Positions 1-8,859 of a stretch of 64,000 nucleotides of DNA are shown here, piece after piece. The position numbers and the translations under genes were made by a program. The DNA comes from Acetobacterium paludosum (GTDB taxonomy: Bacteria; Bacillota; Clostridia; Eubacteriales; Eubacteriaceae), in the NCBI RefSeq assembly GCF_008086595.1, contig NZ_RXYA01000013.1, positions 1 through 64,000 on the forward strand. Direction: 5' to 3'. The notes under the pieces were generated by a model that worked only from the letters and a program-made list of their open reading frames with translations, was not told the origin of the DNA and searched no databases. Each line of letters begins with the position of its first letter. The stretch's first letter is position 1.

Positions 1-219
1 GGCCCGGGTTGCCATGCAGATCGGGCTGACTTTGGCATGCCTGAATATGAAAAAACTGGCAAATCTGCTGTACCGAAAACGAATGCGTTTTGGGTTGCCT
101 TCACGTTTTATTCTGTTTTTTCATTTTGGGGCAGCAATATAAAAACCCGACTACAGCTTTGTTTGCTTGTAATCGGGTTTGTCTTCGCTCTGGGAGCTTT
201 TATTAAGCTCTATTTTTAA
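1..219 (+). CDS. C-terminal end of a membrane protein (partial)
   Basis: The reading frame is open from the first base of the window to a TAA at 217-219, so this is probably the last 72 codons of a gene that begins outside. The tail has two hydrophobic stretches (around FWVAFTFYSVFSFWG and LCLLVIGFVFALGAFI), consistent with one or two membrane segments. I do not recognise the family. A hairpin (AACCCGA near 145, TCGGGTT near 173, with an inner TACAGC/GC-TGTA stem) lies inside the frame, so a non-coding reading is also possible. Confidence 0.35.
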   Translation, partial: GPGCHADRADFGMPEYEKTGKSAVPKTNAFWVAFTFYSVFSFWGSNIKTRLQLCLLVIGFVFALGAFIKLYF

Positions 220-271
220 TGTGTCCAAAAACGGAATTTCAAGGCCACCTTGATTTCTCAATTATTTTATA

Positions 272-299
272 TTGACATCTAAAATATTGTCTTTATAAT
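272..299 (+). promoter_or_regulatory. Sigma-A type promoter of the GGDEF/EAL gene
   Basis: TTGACA at 272-277 and TATAAT at 294-299 are separated by 16 bases. Transcription from here would give a leader of about 150 bases before the TTG start at 456. I see no c-di-GMP riboswitch core in that leader, only an AT-rich hairpin around 366-388. Confidence 0.65.
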
Positions 300-455
300 G
301 AAAGGATAGACTTAATACTTTATTATGATACTTTTATTTCTGTTTTTAATAAATTTTCCACCTGAAGTTTTGATTAAATAAAACTTTAACATTTAAAAAA
401 CGTCAATAAAACTTAGAATTTTTTCAAATCAATTCTAACTCAAGGAGCTAAATTA

Positions 456-2888
456 TTGAAAAAGTCAACCTTTATAACTTCTTTGGTTCTGTTTGCAGTC
501 TTTTTTATTGTTTATTTAACTTCTGTTTTATTTCTATCTACCTTCTGGGTTAATATTTTATCTCCGATTGGAGATTTTCTCGCCTTTTTTTTCTTACTCA
601 TGACTTTCGTCAAATCAGATCGAACACATCCTGTTTATTATTGTTGGTTGCTGTTTAGTTTAGCCTGTTTATGCTTTTTTTTCGCCGATGGTCTTTGGGC
701 GATTTTCGCTATAATAATTGGCGCCGATCCTGCCGAAGTTTCTCTGATCACCTTATTTTATACAATGACAAATGTATTTTTCACTTTCGGAATTTTGCTC
801 TTCGCCTCTTATCAGTATAAACATTGGCACATGGCAAAACTTGTCCTTGATATCGTAACCTTTTCCGGTATCTGTCTGTTACTGGCATGGATCATTTTAT
901 TTAATAGAAGCACCACCGATTTTCTTTTCCTCTTCACTTCAGAAGGTGTTTTTTCTGTTATTAGCATCTTAGGAGACCTCATTTGTTATGTGGGTATTGC
1001 CATCTGGTATTTATCCATTAGAAAAGGCAATATACCATTATATTTTCGTTTTGTTCTAGGTGGCATTTTTTTCTTTGCTCTAACTGATCTTTATTATTAT
1101 TATGTTCTCTATCATCATATTTATATTGTCGATTCATCCGTCGATTTTTCCTATCTGATGACATTATTACTGGTTGCTTTTGGCGGTCTGTTAGCCATGA
1201 GATTCGATAAAACAAATTTCATCAACTCAAATGAACTTTACAGTAACACCGGCAGACGCTCTAAAGAATTGATTACGCTTCTTTGCCCCATTATAGCAAT
1301 CATTGTTCAGGGCTTTATACTAGCGGAATTTCTAATGTTTATTTCCCTAATTGTAATCTACATCGCGCTTGACTCCTATTTTGAATCGTCGATTAAAAAT
1401 AAGGACCTTCTAAAAAGGGAGCTGCAAATCAATAATGAGCTTGAATGCATTATTGCCGACCGAACGCAAAAGCTGTCTGAAACAAATATGGAACTACATA
1501 AAAAGAACAAAGAGTTAAGCTATTTATCCAATGTGGATACCCTTACCCAATTATATAATCGCAGATATTTTCTAAAAACATTAGATATAAGCATTGCCAA
1601 ATTAGATTCTGATCAGACAATCTCACTTTTTTATATGGATTTAGACCGGTTTAAGTTAATCAATGATACCTATGGCCATCAAATGGGGGATCAGGTTTTG
1701 ATCGAAATTTCCAACCGGCTGGCTAGATCCACTTGTGAAAATTCGACCGTTGCCCGGATGGGCGGCGATGAATTTGTATTCGCTTATATCGGTTTACTGG
1801 ATCATAATTCCGCCATTGAAATGGCCAAAAAACTTATTTCAACCTGCAGTGAAGAAATCATAATTGATGACTATGTCTTTAATCCCGGCTTGTGCATTGG
1901 CGTTTCCATTTATCCCCATGATGCTCAAACTGCAGATCTGCTGATGAAAAATGCCGACATTTCTCTTTATCATGCAAAATCCCAGGGTACTAATAAATTT
2001 GCAATGTTTGATTTTTCAATCAATAAAAGAACACAGAAGAGAAATGAAATTGAGCTTTTCCTGCAAAAAGGAGATTTTTTCAAGGATTTAAAGCTTTTTT
2101 ATCAGCCCCAATTTAGTATCCCGGATGGGAAACTGATCGGTATGGAAGCATTGATCCGTTGGATATCCAATAAAAATAAAATTATGACCCCTGTCGAGTT
2201 CATCCAAATTGCTGAAGAAACCGATCAAATTAATGAAATCGGAATTTGGGTTCTCAAAGAAGCCGTTGAACAAATTATCGACTGGAACACCACCTATGGT
2301 CAAAACTTAAAAATGGGAATTAACATCTCGCCAAAACAACTCGACAGTACCAATCTATTTAAAGCATTAAACGACGTCACTCAGGAATCTCGTTTTGACC
2401 CCCAATGGCTGGATATTGAAATTACTGAAAATATTGCAATGGATAGCGAGTACCGTTTATCGCAAATCTTCAACTTGTTTAAATCCATCGGCATGTCCGT
2501 TTCCGTCGATGATTTTGGAACGGGTTATTCTTCCATTTCTTACCTGAAACATTATACCTTTGACCGCCTCAAGATTGCGAAACCTTTGATTGATTCAATG
2601 GTAACAAATCAGGCGGGAAAACAGATCGTCCAGGCCATTATTTTATTGGCTAAAACTATTGGCATTAATACCATTGCCGAAGGTGTTGAAACGCAAGAAC
2701 AGCTTGATGTCCTGACTGAGCTCGGCTGTGAACAAATTCAAGGATTCCTGCTTGGCAAACCCATGCCGGCTGATGAGTTTGAAGCCCTGTTTCTTAGTAC
2801 TCAAGGCGAAGCATTTCAATCTCTAGGAACCACTAACACACACTTGGCGAATTTCTCTCTCGTTCCCGGACAGGTGCCAAATATATAA
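456..2888 (+). CDS. Membrane-bound GGDEF-EAL cyclic-di-GMP enzyme
   Basis: An 810-residue protein. About 310 N-terminal residues form eight or so hydrophobic segments, followed by a short charged helix (residues about 320-360), a GGDEF domain (about 362-530) and an EAL domain (about 550-795). The active-site GGDEF motif is intact (near residue 435). The RxxD inhibitory site just upstream is absent, because the matching residues are C and S. The EAL domain keeps EAL (near 562), DDFGTGYS (near 684), the LKI lysine and the AEGVE motif. Both cyclase and phosphodiesterase activity are therefore possible. The start is TTG, chosen because AAGGAGC sits at 442-448. A terminator follows. Confidence 0.93.
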   Translation: MKKSTFITSLVLFAVFFIVYLTSVLFLSTFWVNILSPIGDFLAFFFLLMTFVKSDRTHPVYYCWLLFSLACLCFFFADGLWAIFAIIIGADPAEVSLITLFYTMTNVFFTFGILLFASYQYKHWHMAKLVLDIVTFSGICLLLAWIILFNRSTTDFLFLFTSEGVFSVISILGDLICYVGIAIWYLSIRKGNIPLYFRFVLGGIFFFALTDLYYYYVLYHHIYIVDSSVDFSYLMTLLLVAFGGLLAMRFDKTNFINSNELYSNTGRRSKELITLLCPIIAIIVQGFILAEFLMFISLIVIYIALDSYFESSIKNKDLLKRELQINNELECIIADRTQKLSETNMELHKKNKELSYLSNVDTLTQLYNRRYFLKTLDISIAKLDSDQTISLFYMDLDRFKLINDTYGHQMGDQVLIEISNRLARSTCENSTVARMGGDEFVFAYIGLLDHNSAIEMAKKLISTCSEEIIIDDYVFNPGLCIGVSIYPHDAQTADLLMKNADISLYHAKSQGTNKFAMFDFSINKRTQKRNEIELFLQKGDFFKDLKLFYQPQFSIPDGKLIGMEALIRWISNKNKIMTPVEFIQIAEETDQINEIGIWVLKEAVEQIIDWNTTYGQNLKMGINISPKQLDSTNLFKALNDVTQESRFDPQWLDIEITENIAMDSEYRLSQIFNLFKSIGMSVSVDDFGTGYSSISYLKHYTFDRLKIAKPLIDSMVTNQAGKQIVQAIILLAKTIGINTIAEGVETQEQLDVLTELGCEQIQGFLLGKPMPADEFEALFLSTQGEAFQSLGTTNTHLANFSLVPGQVPNI

Positions 2889-2907
2889 CGACTGATTTAC
2901 ATCGCGT

Positions 2908-2966
2908 AAAAAAGGACGGCTGCAAACTCATAAAGCCAATTCTGAGTTTTGCCGTCGTCCTTTTTT
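2908..2966. terminator. Bidirectional terminator between convergent genes
   Basis: A-rich GGACGGC at 2908-2920 pairs with GCC...GTCC followed by six T at 2951-2966 (three-base bulge). The inner stem is GCAAACTCA/TGAGTTTTGC. It serves the GGDEF-EAL gene and the MFS gene that ends at 2971. Confidence 0.8.
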
Positions 2967-2970
2967 ATGT

Positions 2971-4323
2971 TTACGTTAAACTAGTGTCACCACTAATTTC
3001 TTCCAGTGATTTTCCCATCGTCTCTTTTCCAAATAAGATTACGACCAGGGTGACAATTGCAAATACCAATGTCAGCATGATGAACACATTTCGATAGCCA
3101 ATATCAGTTCCATAATAGCTATAGATTACCGGTACAATAAAAGGCGCTATGAATGCACCAATTCGTCCGAAAGCAGCTGCCCATCCGGCGCCGGCAGCTC
3201 TAAATAAAGTTGGATAGACTTCAGGCGTGTAGGCATAAACACACCCCCAGGCCCCCAAGCTGAAGAAATAAAGCATTGAACCGAACATTAATATTTGTTC
3301 TACGCTTCCGGCCTGTCCGAATAGCCATGCCGACAAAGCCGTTCCGGCAAAGTAAATCGCCAGCACTTTTTTTCGGCCCACTTTTTCAACCAGATAAGCG
3401 GCGCTAAAATATCCCGGGAGCTGAGCAAGGCACATGATTAGTGTAAATTCAAAACTTTTTGTAAGATCAAATCCTCTCGCCACTAAAAGCGATGGTGTCC
3501 ATAAAACAAAGCCATAATATCCAAAGTTAATACCAAACCAAATAACCCATAATACAATCGTAGACCGGATATATTTTTTTGACCATAAATCAAAGAACGA
3601 TGCTTTAATATTATTATCTGCCATCACTTCGGTTTGGTCACTTTTTGCCTGGCTGGTGATATTTGCTTGTTTTTCCATCTTCATCACCAATTCTTCAGCT
3701 TCATTTGTTTTTCCGACCGATAGCAGATAGCGTGGCGATTCAGGAACAGCCATTCGGAAGAAGGCAGCAAAAAGTGCCGGAACTCCGCCGACAAAGAATG
3801 CTATCCGCCATCCATATACCGGAATAAGCATATACGCCACAAAGGCAGCAATGATCCAGCCCCAAGCCCAGAAGCTTTCTAATATAATAACATTTCTGCC
3901 TCGTATTTTTGTTGGAGAATATTCACTCACCAAGGTCGATGCGGCAGGCAGTTCCCCCCCAAGGCCAAAACCGGTTAAAAATCTTAAAATTAATAACATT
4001 GTAAAGTTGACCGCAAAACCGGATAGAATACTAGCAATACCATAAATAACCAAGGTCCACATAATTACGGATTTTCTGCCCCATTTATCCGCCGCCATTC
4101 CCGACAGCGCAGCACCTAAAATCATGCCAAGCATGCCGATACTGCCCAGTAATCCAATTTGGCCAGTGCTCAGTACCCACTCCTTGCCGATGGCAGCCAT
4201 AACACCTGATACCATGCCCTGATCCATAGCATCAAACATCCAGCCAATACCTGTTAAAAGCAAAATTTTCTTTAACATGGGTGTCATCGGCAGTTGATCA
4301 ATACGTGAAGCAATGTTTATCAT
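2971..4323 (-). CDS. Major facilitator superfamily transporter
   Basis: A 450-residue protein with twelve predicted membrane segments and a central loop of about 40 polar residues after segment six. It has the MFS signature after segment two (GMAADKWGRKS) and the repeat signature (VEKVGRKK) in the second half. The start region (GWMFDAMDQG) resembles the YceI/NaiP/aromatic-acid transporter branch, in which an Asp in segment one is conserved. The substrate cannot be read from sequence; an organic acid or nicotinate-like compound is an inference. The start is supported by AAGGAGG about ten bases upstream. Confidence 0.85.
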   Translation of the reverse strand: MINIASRIDQLPMTPMLKKILLLTGIGWMFDAMDQGMVSGVMAAIGKEWVLSTGQIGLLGSIGMLGMILGAALSGMAADKWGRKSVIMWTLVIYGIASILSGFAVNFTMLLILRFLTGFGLGGELPAASTLVSEYSPTKIRGRNVIILESFWAWGWIIAAFVAYMLIPVYGWRIAFFVGGVPALFAAFFRMAVPESPRYLLSVGKTNEAEELVMKMEKQANITSQAKSDQTEVMADNNIKASFFDLWSKKYIRSTIVLWVIWFGINFGYYGFVLWTPSLLVARGFDLTKSFEFTLIMCLAQLPGYFSAAYLVEKVGRKKVLAIYFAGTALSAWLFGQAGSVEQILMFGSMLYFFSLGAWGCVYAYTPEVYPTLFRAAGAGWAAAFGRIGAFIAPFIVPVIYSYYGTDIGYRNVFIMLTLVFAIVTLVVILFGKETMGKSLEEISGDTSLT

Positions 4324-4510
4324 TATTCGTTAACCTCCTTATAAATTAATCTGACGTTATTATAGCATATTTTTTTGTTTTTTTACACCTGTCTTTTCAA
4401 CTGCCATAAAAAATATGGAAAAGATACTTATCTATTCGTCTTACCTTTCTAAACATCGTCTTCAACCAAAGATGAACCTTTTATTTCTTGTCACTTTCGC
4501 ACAAAGAAAG

Positions 4511-4550
4511 TGCGCCATAAAGAAATAGAAAAATTACTCTTTATGACGCA
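4511..4550 (-). terminator. Hairpin downstream of the cupin gene
   Basis: TGCGCCATAAAGA at 4511-4523 pairs with TCTTTATGACGCA at 4538-4550, with one mismatch. It lies 60 bases past the cupin stop on the minus strand and is the likely terminator. Apart from this the 4324-4609 gap holds nothing I can name. Confidence 0.55.
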
Positions 4551-4609
4551 TCTTATATTAAAATTATTATTTTACGTAATTATTTATAGCACTGCTCTGG
4601 CGGCACTAT

Positions 4610-4930
4610 TTATTCTGGAGATACTGGTGCCGGCGCTTTTACAACAATCAGTTCCAATGGTTCTTCATGCAAATTCCATAGGTTCAGTTTTGTTTTGAAA
4701 GGAATTTTTAAAACGGTTCCTGCTTCATACTCATGGTTTTCCTGTTCATCCAATCGTAGGGATAGTGTTCCTTTCAGGATCGTCATATAAACGTTCGCGT
4801 TGGAATAATGTTCTGGAAAACCATCATCCTTATTTAAGGTCACATGTGTGTAATGAATGTTTTCATCCTGTATGACTTTTTCCACTGTCTTCTCGTTACT
4901 CTGACTTAATTTGAATATTTCTTCAACCAT
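4610..4930 (-). CDS. Small cupin-domain protein
   Basis: A single-domain cupin of 107 residues. The middle shows HYSNANVYMTILKGTLSL, then a Gly-rich turn (YEAGTVLKIPF) and the second cupin strand set, the usual small beta-barrel arrangement. The frame is open twelve codons further upstream (ATG at 4966). I chose the ATG at 4930 because GTGAGG lies nine bases before it and because related cupins often begin MV-x-x-IF. Ligand and reaction are unknown; proteins of this size often bind a metal or act as sensors. It is monocistronic. Confidence 0.75.
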   Translation of the reverse strand: MVEEIFKLSQSNEKTVEKVIQDENIHYTHVTLNKDDGFPEHYSNANVYMTILKGTLSLRLDEQENHEYEAGTVLKIPFKTKLNLWNLHEEPLELIVVKAPAPVSPE

Positions 4931-5056
4931 TTGGCACGCCTCACTTTCTCCTGAAAATAATTTCATATATTGCTTTTACCCAGTATAACGATTTCCAATC
5001 AAAAGTTCTGTGATTAATATCACAATTGCGTGGATAGACGAAATTTCTTATTCAAA

Positions 5057-5518
5057 TTATTCGTTGATCGAAATATAAACATGAATTTCTGAATTTTCCA
5101 TATCCCCTCCGCCTTGGTACTCTTCAAAATCACAACTGAATTTTCGATCCAGATCCATCCCCCACAATTTTGTCCAGAAATCCGCTACCGCCGTCTGGGC
5201 ATGTCCCCGAACCACAAACCTGGCATATTTTCCCGCATCAATGGTTTTTGCATCTAAGTCAGTCGTCAATTCCTTGATTTCAGAAACTTCGCAGCAGACT
5301 GTTACATCATAGGCATCGCTGGCCCCGTTGTTATAATTCGAATACAATCCGATACTGCAATCGTTATTTTTGTCTGGAATCGATTCGTAAACCCCTTCTC
5401 CATAAAACTTCTGCCATAAACCGCCGATGGTCTTTGTCATGTTCTCATCTTGATTGCTCGTTCGCGCCGTTAAGCCCACAACCTTCTTTTCTTTTAGTTC
5501 AACTACTTCATAATTCAT
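5057..5518 (-). CDS. GyrI-like effector-binding domain protein
   Basis: A 153-residue stand-alone GyrI-like (AraC E-bind) domain of the YdeE type. It has the N-terminal strand EVVELKEKKVVGLTART, then the pattern IGGLWQKF and a C-terminal acidic strand with a Glu-rich loop. Such domains bind small hydrophobic compounds and either quench them or serve as regulator sensors. SD GAGGTG precedes the ATG. The gene lies 65 bases after the WYL regulator gene, and the palindrome TGACA-N6-TGTCA between them suggests it has its own promoter controlled by that regulator. Confidence 0.8.
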   Translation of the reverse strand: MNYEVVELKEKKVVGLTARTSNQDENMTKTIGGLWQKFYGEGVYESIPDKNNDCSIGLYSNYNNGASDAYDVTVCCEVSEIKELTTDLDAKTIDAGKYARFVVRGHAQTAVADFWTKLWGMDLDRKFSCDFEEYQGGGDMENSEIHVYISINE

Positions 5519-5560
5519 TTTTACACCTCATTCATTTAATGAACTCAGTTTAGCACAGCT

Positions 5561-5584
5561 AATGTGACACCAGCATGTCACATT
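5561..5584. promoter_or_regulatory. Palindromic operator before the GyrI-like gene
   Basis: AATGTGACA at 5561-5569 and TGTCACATT at 5576-5584 are perfect reverse complements around a six-base spacer. The site overlaps the stop codon of the WYL regulator gene and is 43 bases upstream of the GyrI-like start. The same core, TGACA-N6-TGTCA, recurs in front of the regulator gene. Confidence 0.65.
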
Positions 5585-6488
5585 ATAAATACTTTTTCAG
5601 CGCTTTTTGATATTTTTCCGCAATTTTCCTTTTCATCCGTTCCGGTTCCAGCACCTCAACGCGTTCCCCATAGGACATCAGATAACCGTAAACCCAATTG
5701 GCCTCAGGCATACAGGTCTTAACGATAAAGCTTCCGTCCGGATTTGTCTTGATGTCTTCTGCCGAAAACTCATCGTACAGACGGTAGGCCATCTCCGCAT
5801 CAAACTTCAATACCAGGTTGACAGTCCGACTCTCATAGCCGCTGTCTGTTTCCGTCCAAATGTTTTCAGGTGTCTCCCTTTCAAACGTCTCATCCTTCAT
5901 GTTGATATTTCTGATCCGGGTTATTTTAAAAATCCGATAGTCACATTTCAACCGGCAGTACCCATATAAATACCAGCTTTGCCCTTTAAACATCAGTTTT
6001 AACGGTTCAATTAATCGCGTTGATTTTTCTCCGTAAGAACTGTAATAATTGAAGTCCAGTACTTTTTTATCCAAAATCCCCGTCTTTATTAGTTTGAACT
6101 TTTCTTTTTCCATTTCATCACTGCCCCAGCGGGAAAAATCCACATCAATCCAATTTGAACTGTTTTTATTAAACAGTGTTGCCATTTTATTCAATATCGG
6201 ATCAACGCTGCTACCATTAAGGGCATTCAGACTTTGAAGCGCAGAAATAATTTCATTTTGTTCGGTGTCCGAAAGGATTGATTTGTTAAAAACAAACTCC
6301 GAAAGGATACTGATCCCTCCGCCTTTTCCCTTTGTTGTGTAAATAGGAATGCCTGTCTGGCTCAGAACTTCCACATCCCGATAAATAGTCCGTTGTGAAA
6401 CCTCGAAGTGTTCAGAAAGCTCCCGGGCCGTCACTGTTTTTTTATCTAATAAAATATATACTATTTCGAATAATCGATTGATCTGCAT
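5583..6488 (-). CDS. YafY-type HTH-WYL transcriptional regulator
   Basis: A winged-helix regulator of 301 residues. The N-terminus MQINRLFEIVYILLDKK and the recognition helix region EVSQRTIYRDVEVLS are typical DeoR/YafY HTH. A WYL domain (YYSSYGEKSTR, then WYLYGYCR) fills residues about 140-220, followed by the C-terminal extension ending KRKIAEKYQKAL. WYL domains sense ligands or nucleic acids. I start it at the ATG at 6488, behind GGGTG, rather than two or three codons earlier. Shared palindromes before this gene and before the downstream GyrI-like gene point to autoregulation. Confidence 0.85.
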   Translation of the reverse strand: MQINRLFEIVYILLDKKTVTARELSEHFEVSQRTIYRDVEVLSQTGIPIYTTKGKGGGISILSEFVFNKSILSDTEQNEIISALQSLNALNGSSVDPILNKMATLFNKNSSNWIDVDFSRWGSDEMEKEKFKLIKTGILDKKVLDFNYYSSYGEKSTRLIEPLKLMFKGQSWYLYGYCRLKCDYRIFKITRIRNINMKDETFERETPENIWTETDSGYESRTVNLVLKFDAEMAYRLYDEFSAEDIKTNPDGSFIVKTCMPEANWVYGYLMSYGERVEVLEPERMKRKIAEKYQKALKKYL

Positions 6489-6521
6489 TTTCATCACCCG
6501 TTGGTATTATATCACATTAGC

Positions 6522-6539
6522 ATGACAGCATCTTGTCAT
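6522..6539. promoter_or_regulatory. Palindromic operator before the WYL regulator gene
   Basis: ATGACA at 6522-6527 and TGTCAT at 6534-6539 flank the six-base spacer GCATCT. This matches the TGACA-N6-TGTCA core at 5561-5584 in both sequence and spacing. It lies 34 bases upstream of the proposed start. Confidence 0.6.
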
Positions 6540-6742
6540 ATTACAGCCTGTTAACAAACTAAAAAAGCCAATATTATCATCCTTTGACTGTCCCCGATAA
6601 TTTCATACAATCAGAATAATTAATTGACCTAAAAAGTTTTTTATACACTTTCATATTACATTTCGTTATTAAAATTCTATGTCAAAAATAGTCCTGATCA
6701 TTTTATAAACTCAAATTGACAATCGGCTTTAATTTTTAAGCA

Positions 6743-7072
6743 TCAATGAATTTTCCCTATATTATAATGCTGACACTCAACACAATTTTTACCCGAACAG
6801 TAATCTGATAAAATGTTGTTCAACGCGCAGGCACTGCTGCTGTGAGAATACACAATTTGAGCGCCCGATTTTTCGCCACTTTTTATTGCATTATGAACCA
6901 TCTTATGTGAAACCGTATTCGTAAAAAGAACCAGGAGGTCTGGACTTCCAATCATGTTTTTCATGTCCCCAGGCATTTGTGTAAAAACCTTCACTTTGCA
7001 TTTATATTGTTTGCAAATTTCTTTATATGTACAAACCATCCGATCATGGCCTCCAACAATTACTACACTCAT
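6743..7072 (-). CDS. DUF2325 family protein
   Basis: A 109-residue DUF2325 protein. It opens with VVIVGGHDRM, the Rossmann-like strand and Gly-rich turn that define the family. It carries the middle VLFTNTVSHKMVHNAIK and ends in a cysteine-bearing segment (CALNNIL, then CSGKNCVEC). The family has no assigned biochemistry. The four closely spaced Cys residues could bind metal. The SD is weak. A short possible gene lies just upstream. Confidence 0.8.
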   Translation of the reverse strand: MSVVIVGGHDRMVCTYKEICKQYKCKVKVFTQMPGDMKNMIGSPDLLVLFTNTVSHKMVHNAIKSGEKSGAQIVYSHSSSACALNNILSDYCSGKNCVECQHYNIGKIH

Positions 7073-7102
7073 ATCAAATCACTGAAAATGGCACTTCTTA
7101 TA

Positions 7103-7207
7103 TCAACAACAACTTCTATAAACTAACACAGTATTTTTTGTAAAAGTAAAGTCATGTGAAATTTCAAAAACTCTGATTATCCAATTGTTGATAACAATTG
7201 GTGCCAT
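7103..7207 (-). CDS. Possible 34-residue peptide upstream of DUF2325
   Basis: An ATG at 7207 follows a textbook GGAGGAAGAAATT ribosome site and opens a 34-codon frame starting MAPIVINNWIIRVFE and ending RSCC. The second to ninth codons are built on a perfect palindrome (7181-7201). The stop is 30 bases before the DUF2325 start, so the two may be cotranscribed. I know no homologue; the ribosome site is the only real support. Confidence 0.35.
   Translation of the reverse strand: MAPIVINNWIIRVFEISHDFTFTKNTVLVYRSCC
7181..7201. promoter_or_regulatory. Perfect 9-bp inverted repeat
   Basis: CCAATTGTT at 7181-7189 and AACAATTGG at 7193-7201 flank GAT. It lies at the beginning of the small frame upstream of DUF2325, so it could be an operator or an RNA hairpin near the ribosome site. 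Confidence 0.4.
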
Positions 7208-7345
7208 AATTTCTTCCTCCTTTTTTTTATTTCATTCATATTATTCTTATATGTTTAATATATATTAACATGTCTTCTAGCTCACGTCAATATTTTTATT
7301 AATCTTTTTATTGTTCTCTTGATCAGTTATTTCAAAATAAATAAA

Positions 7346-7379
7346 AAGGATTAGTTCCTTTTTATAGCAACTAATCCTT
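7346..7379 (-). terminator. Terminator of the baeRF gene
   Basis: AAGGATTAGTT at 7346-7356 and AACTAATCCTT at 7369-7379 form an 11-bp stem. On the minus strand it is followed by a T-rich run. It lies 40 bases past the stop of the gene at 7419-8555. Confidence 0.75.
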
Positions 7380-7418
7380 ACCTATTATCTGACAACAACA
7401 TTCAATTTTAAAATGATT

Positions 7419-8555
7419 TTAAAATCGATATACCGCAGCTATGTCTCTTTCAGTTGGCATTTCTCCTTTTTCCATGATGACAACTTCTCCGCCCCGGCTA
7501 AGAACCGCCTCGGCCATATCATCATAAATATCGCCAATGTAATGATCCGCTGATTTGCCCTCTATGATGGTGCCGTGGTTGCTATCGAATCTTCCTGGAT
7601 GGACTTTATCTTCCTCTAAATAGAGCGCTCCAACCCGGTTATCGGTAATTGCTCTGGCAATTTGAACAACATCGTCAGATCCCATATCTTTTGAATGTGC
7701 TTGAGTAAATGCTTCCATTCGCTCTTTCACTTCTTTTTTTAAAATCACTTTCATAATATCCTGAACCTTATCATGAAGTGTTTTTTCATCCATCGAATCA
7801 ATATCACTTTTGATACCTTCATTAATGATGTATGCGTTTTTTGATAACTTTCGGAATTCTCCCTGATGTTCATCTAAGCCAACGAGAATCAACGGTACTT
7901 TGTAACGATTTGAATATTGCTCTTGAATAAAGGCATCAGCGTGACGAAAAAAACGCTCCTGATCCATGTTTCTCTCATCTTTTGCACCTCCATGTCCGCG
8001 ATAAACAGATTCTCCTCCGCTTACTCTGGAAACACTTTGATAACGAGATGTTATTTCCGATCCCAAAACACCTTCCATCGTTGAGTCTTTTTCATCCAGC
8101 TGAATTTTGTGCATGCCATATCGATCTGCTTCATAGAGAGTAAAACTATCCCGATTGAGGCCAAGAACATGATAGCGGCCATTCAACTGGTAACTTTTCA
8201 ATATCGGTTTTATATAAAAACTATCTGCAACGATGGTTCGATTGGTTACACTAATCGGCAGTTTGTATACTATACATTCTTCCTCATCTGCCAAGATAGC
8301 CATGCCTTCTGTGGCACCTTCCCAGAACAAAGCATCATCCTCAATTTGTTTAAAAAGCGAAAACAGATCTCTAAACCCTCTCACTTCCTCATGTTTTATA
8401 GACTCCTGCGCTTCTCTCACAAGATTTTTAAAATAGATGGGATTTTCAAGGCGATCTGGTTTTTTTATTTTGGTGTCAATATAAATAGAAATCACCGGGC
8501 TTTTTCCTTTTTCCATAATAGAATGAGGAAATTCTTTGACAATTTGGTATTTCAT
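7419..8555 (-). CDS. Bacterial archaeo-eukaryotic release factor family protein (baeRF)
   Basis: A 378-residue protein resembling the bacterial eRF1-like (baeRF) families. The N-terminal domain begins with SPVISIYIDTK. A middle region carries the variable loop with RGHGGAKDE where eRF1 has its GGQ loop, then FFRHADAFIQEQY and a strand VPLILVGLDEHQGEF. The C-terminal part has DNRVGALYLEEDKV and ends RDIAAVYRF. Families of this type are thought to act on ribosome-related targets, but no function is established. The AGGAGG site before the start is strong. It is monocistronic. Confidence 0.75.
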   Translation of the reverse strand: MKYQIVKEFPHSIMEKGKSPVISIYIDTKIKKPDRLENPIYFKNLVREAQESIKHEEVRGFRDLFSLFKQIEDDALFWEGATEGMAILADEEECIVYKLPISVTNRTIVADSFYIKPILKSYQLNGRYHVLGLNRDSFTLYEADRYGMHKIQLDEKDSTMEGVLGSEITSRYQSVSRVSGGESVYRGHGGAKDERNMDQERFFRHADAFIQEQYSNRYKVPLILVGLDEHQGEFRKLSKNAYIINEGIKSDIDSMDEKTLHDKVQDIMKVILKKEVKERMEAFTQAHSKDMGSDDVVQIARAITDNRVGALYLEEDKVHPGRFDSNHGTIIEGKSADHYIGDIYDDMAEAVLSRGGEVVIMEKGEMPTERDIAAVYRF

Positions 8556-8801
8556 AATATTAATCCTCCTCTCTGGTTGTGTAATACATATTTACCCATT
8601 TTATTGCTATAATCACACAAACAGCCGTGCTCTTTAATACTTTTATTTTTTATCTTTTGGTTTTGTCAGCAAGGTTGAAATAACTATCTTTCCTCTTCAT
8701 TCCAGTAAAATCATCTATCTTGACTTGATGAATTTCACCTCTGTTTTTTCTGATTATGAGCAGCTCATGAAAATAGCACAAAATAGTATCATAAAGCTTC
8801 T

Positions 8802-8830
8802 TTGACAAACGTGAAAAACAATGCTAAGAT
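8802..8830 (+). promoter_or_regulatory. Promoter of the aspA-hydF transcript
   Basis: TTGACA at 8802-8807 and TAAGAT at 8825-8830 are separated by 17 bases. Transcription would start near 8837, leaving a leader of about 215 bases before aspA. Confidence 0.65.
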
Positions 8831-8859
8831 AGTGCCAACAATTAACTGTAAACGTTAAT

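Noticed and set aside
7100-7108. UGA after Cys-Cys at the end of the 34-residue frame as a selenocysteine codon
   Set aside because: No continuing conserved frame and no recognisable selenocysteine insertion hairpin after the UGA.
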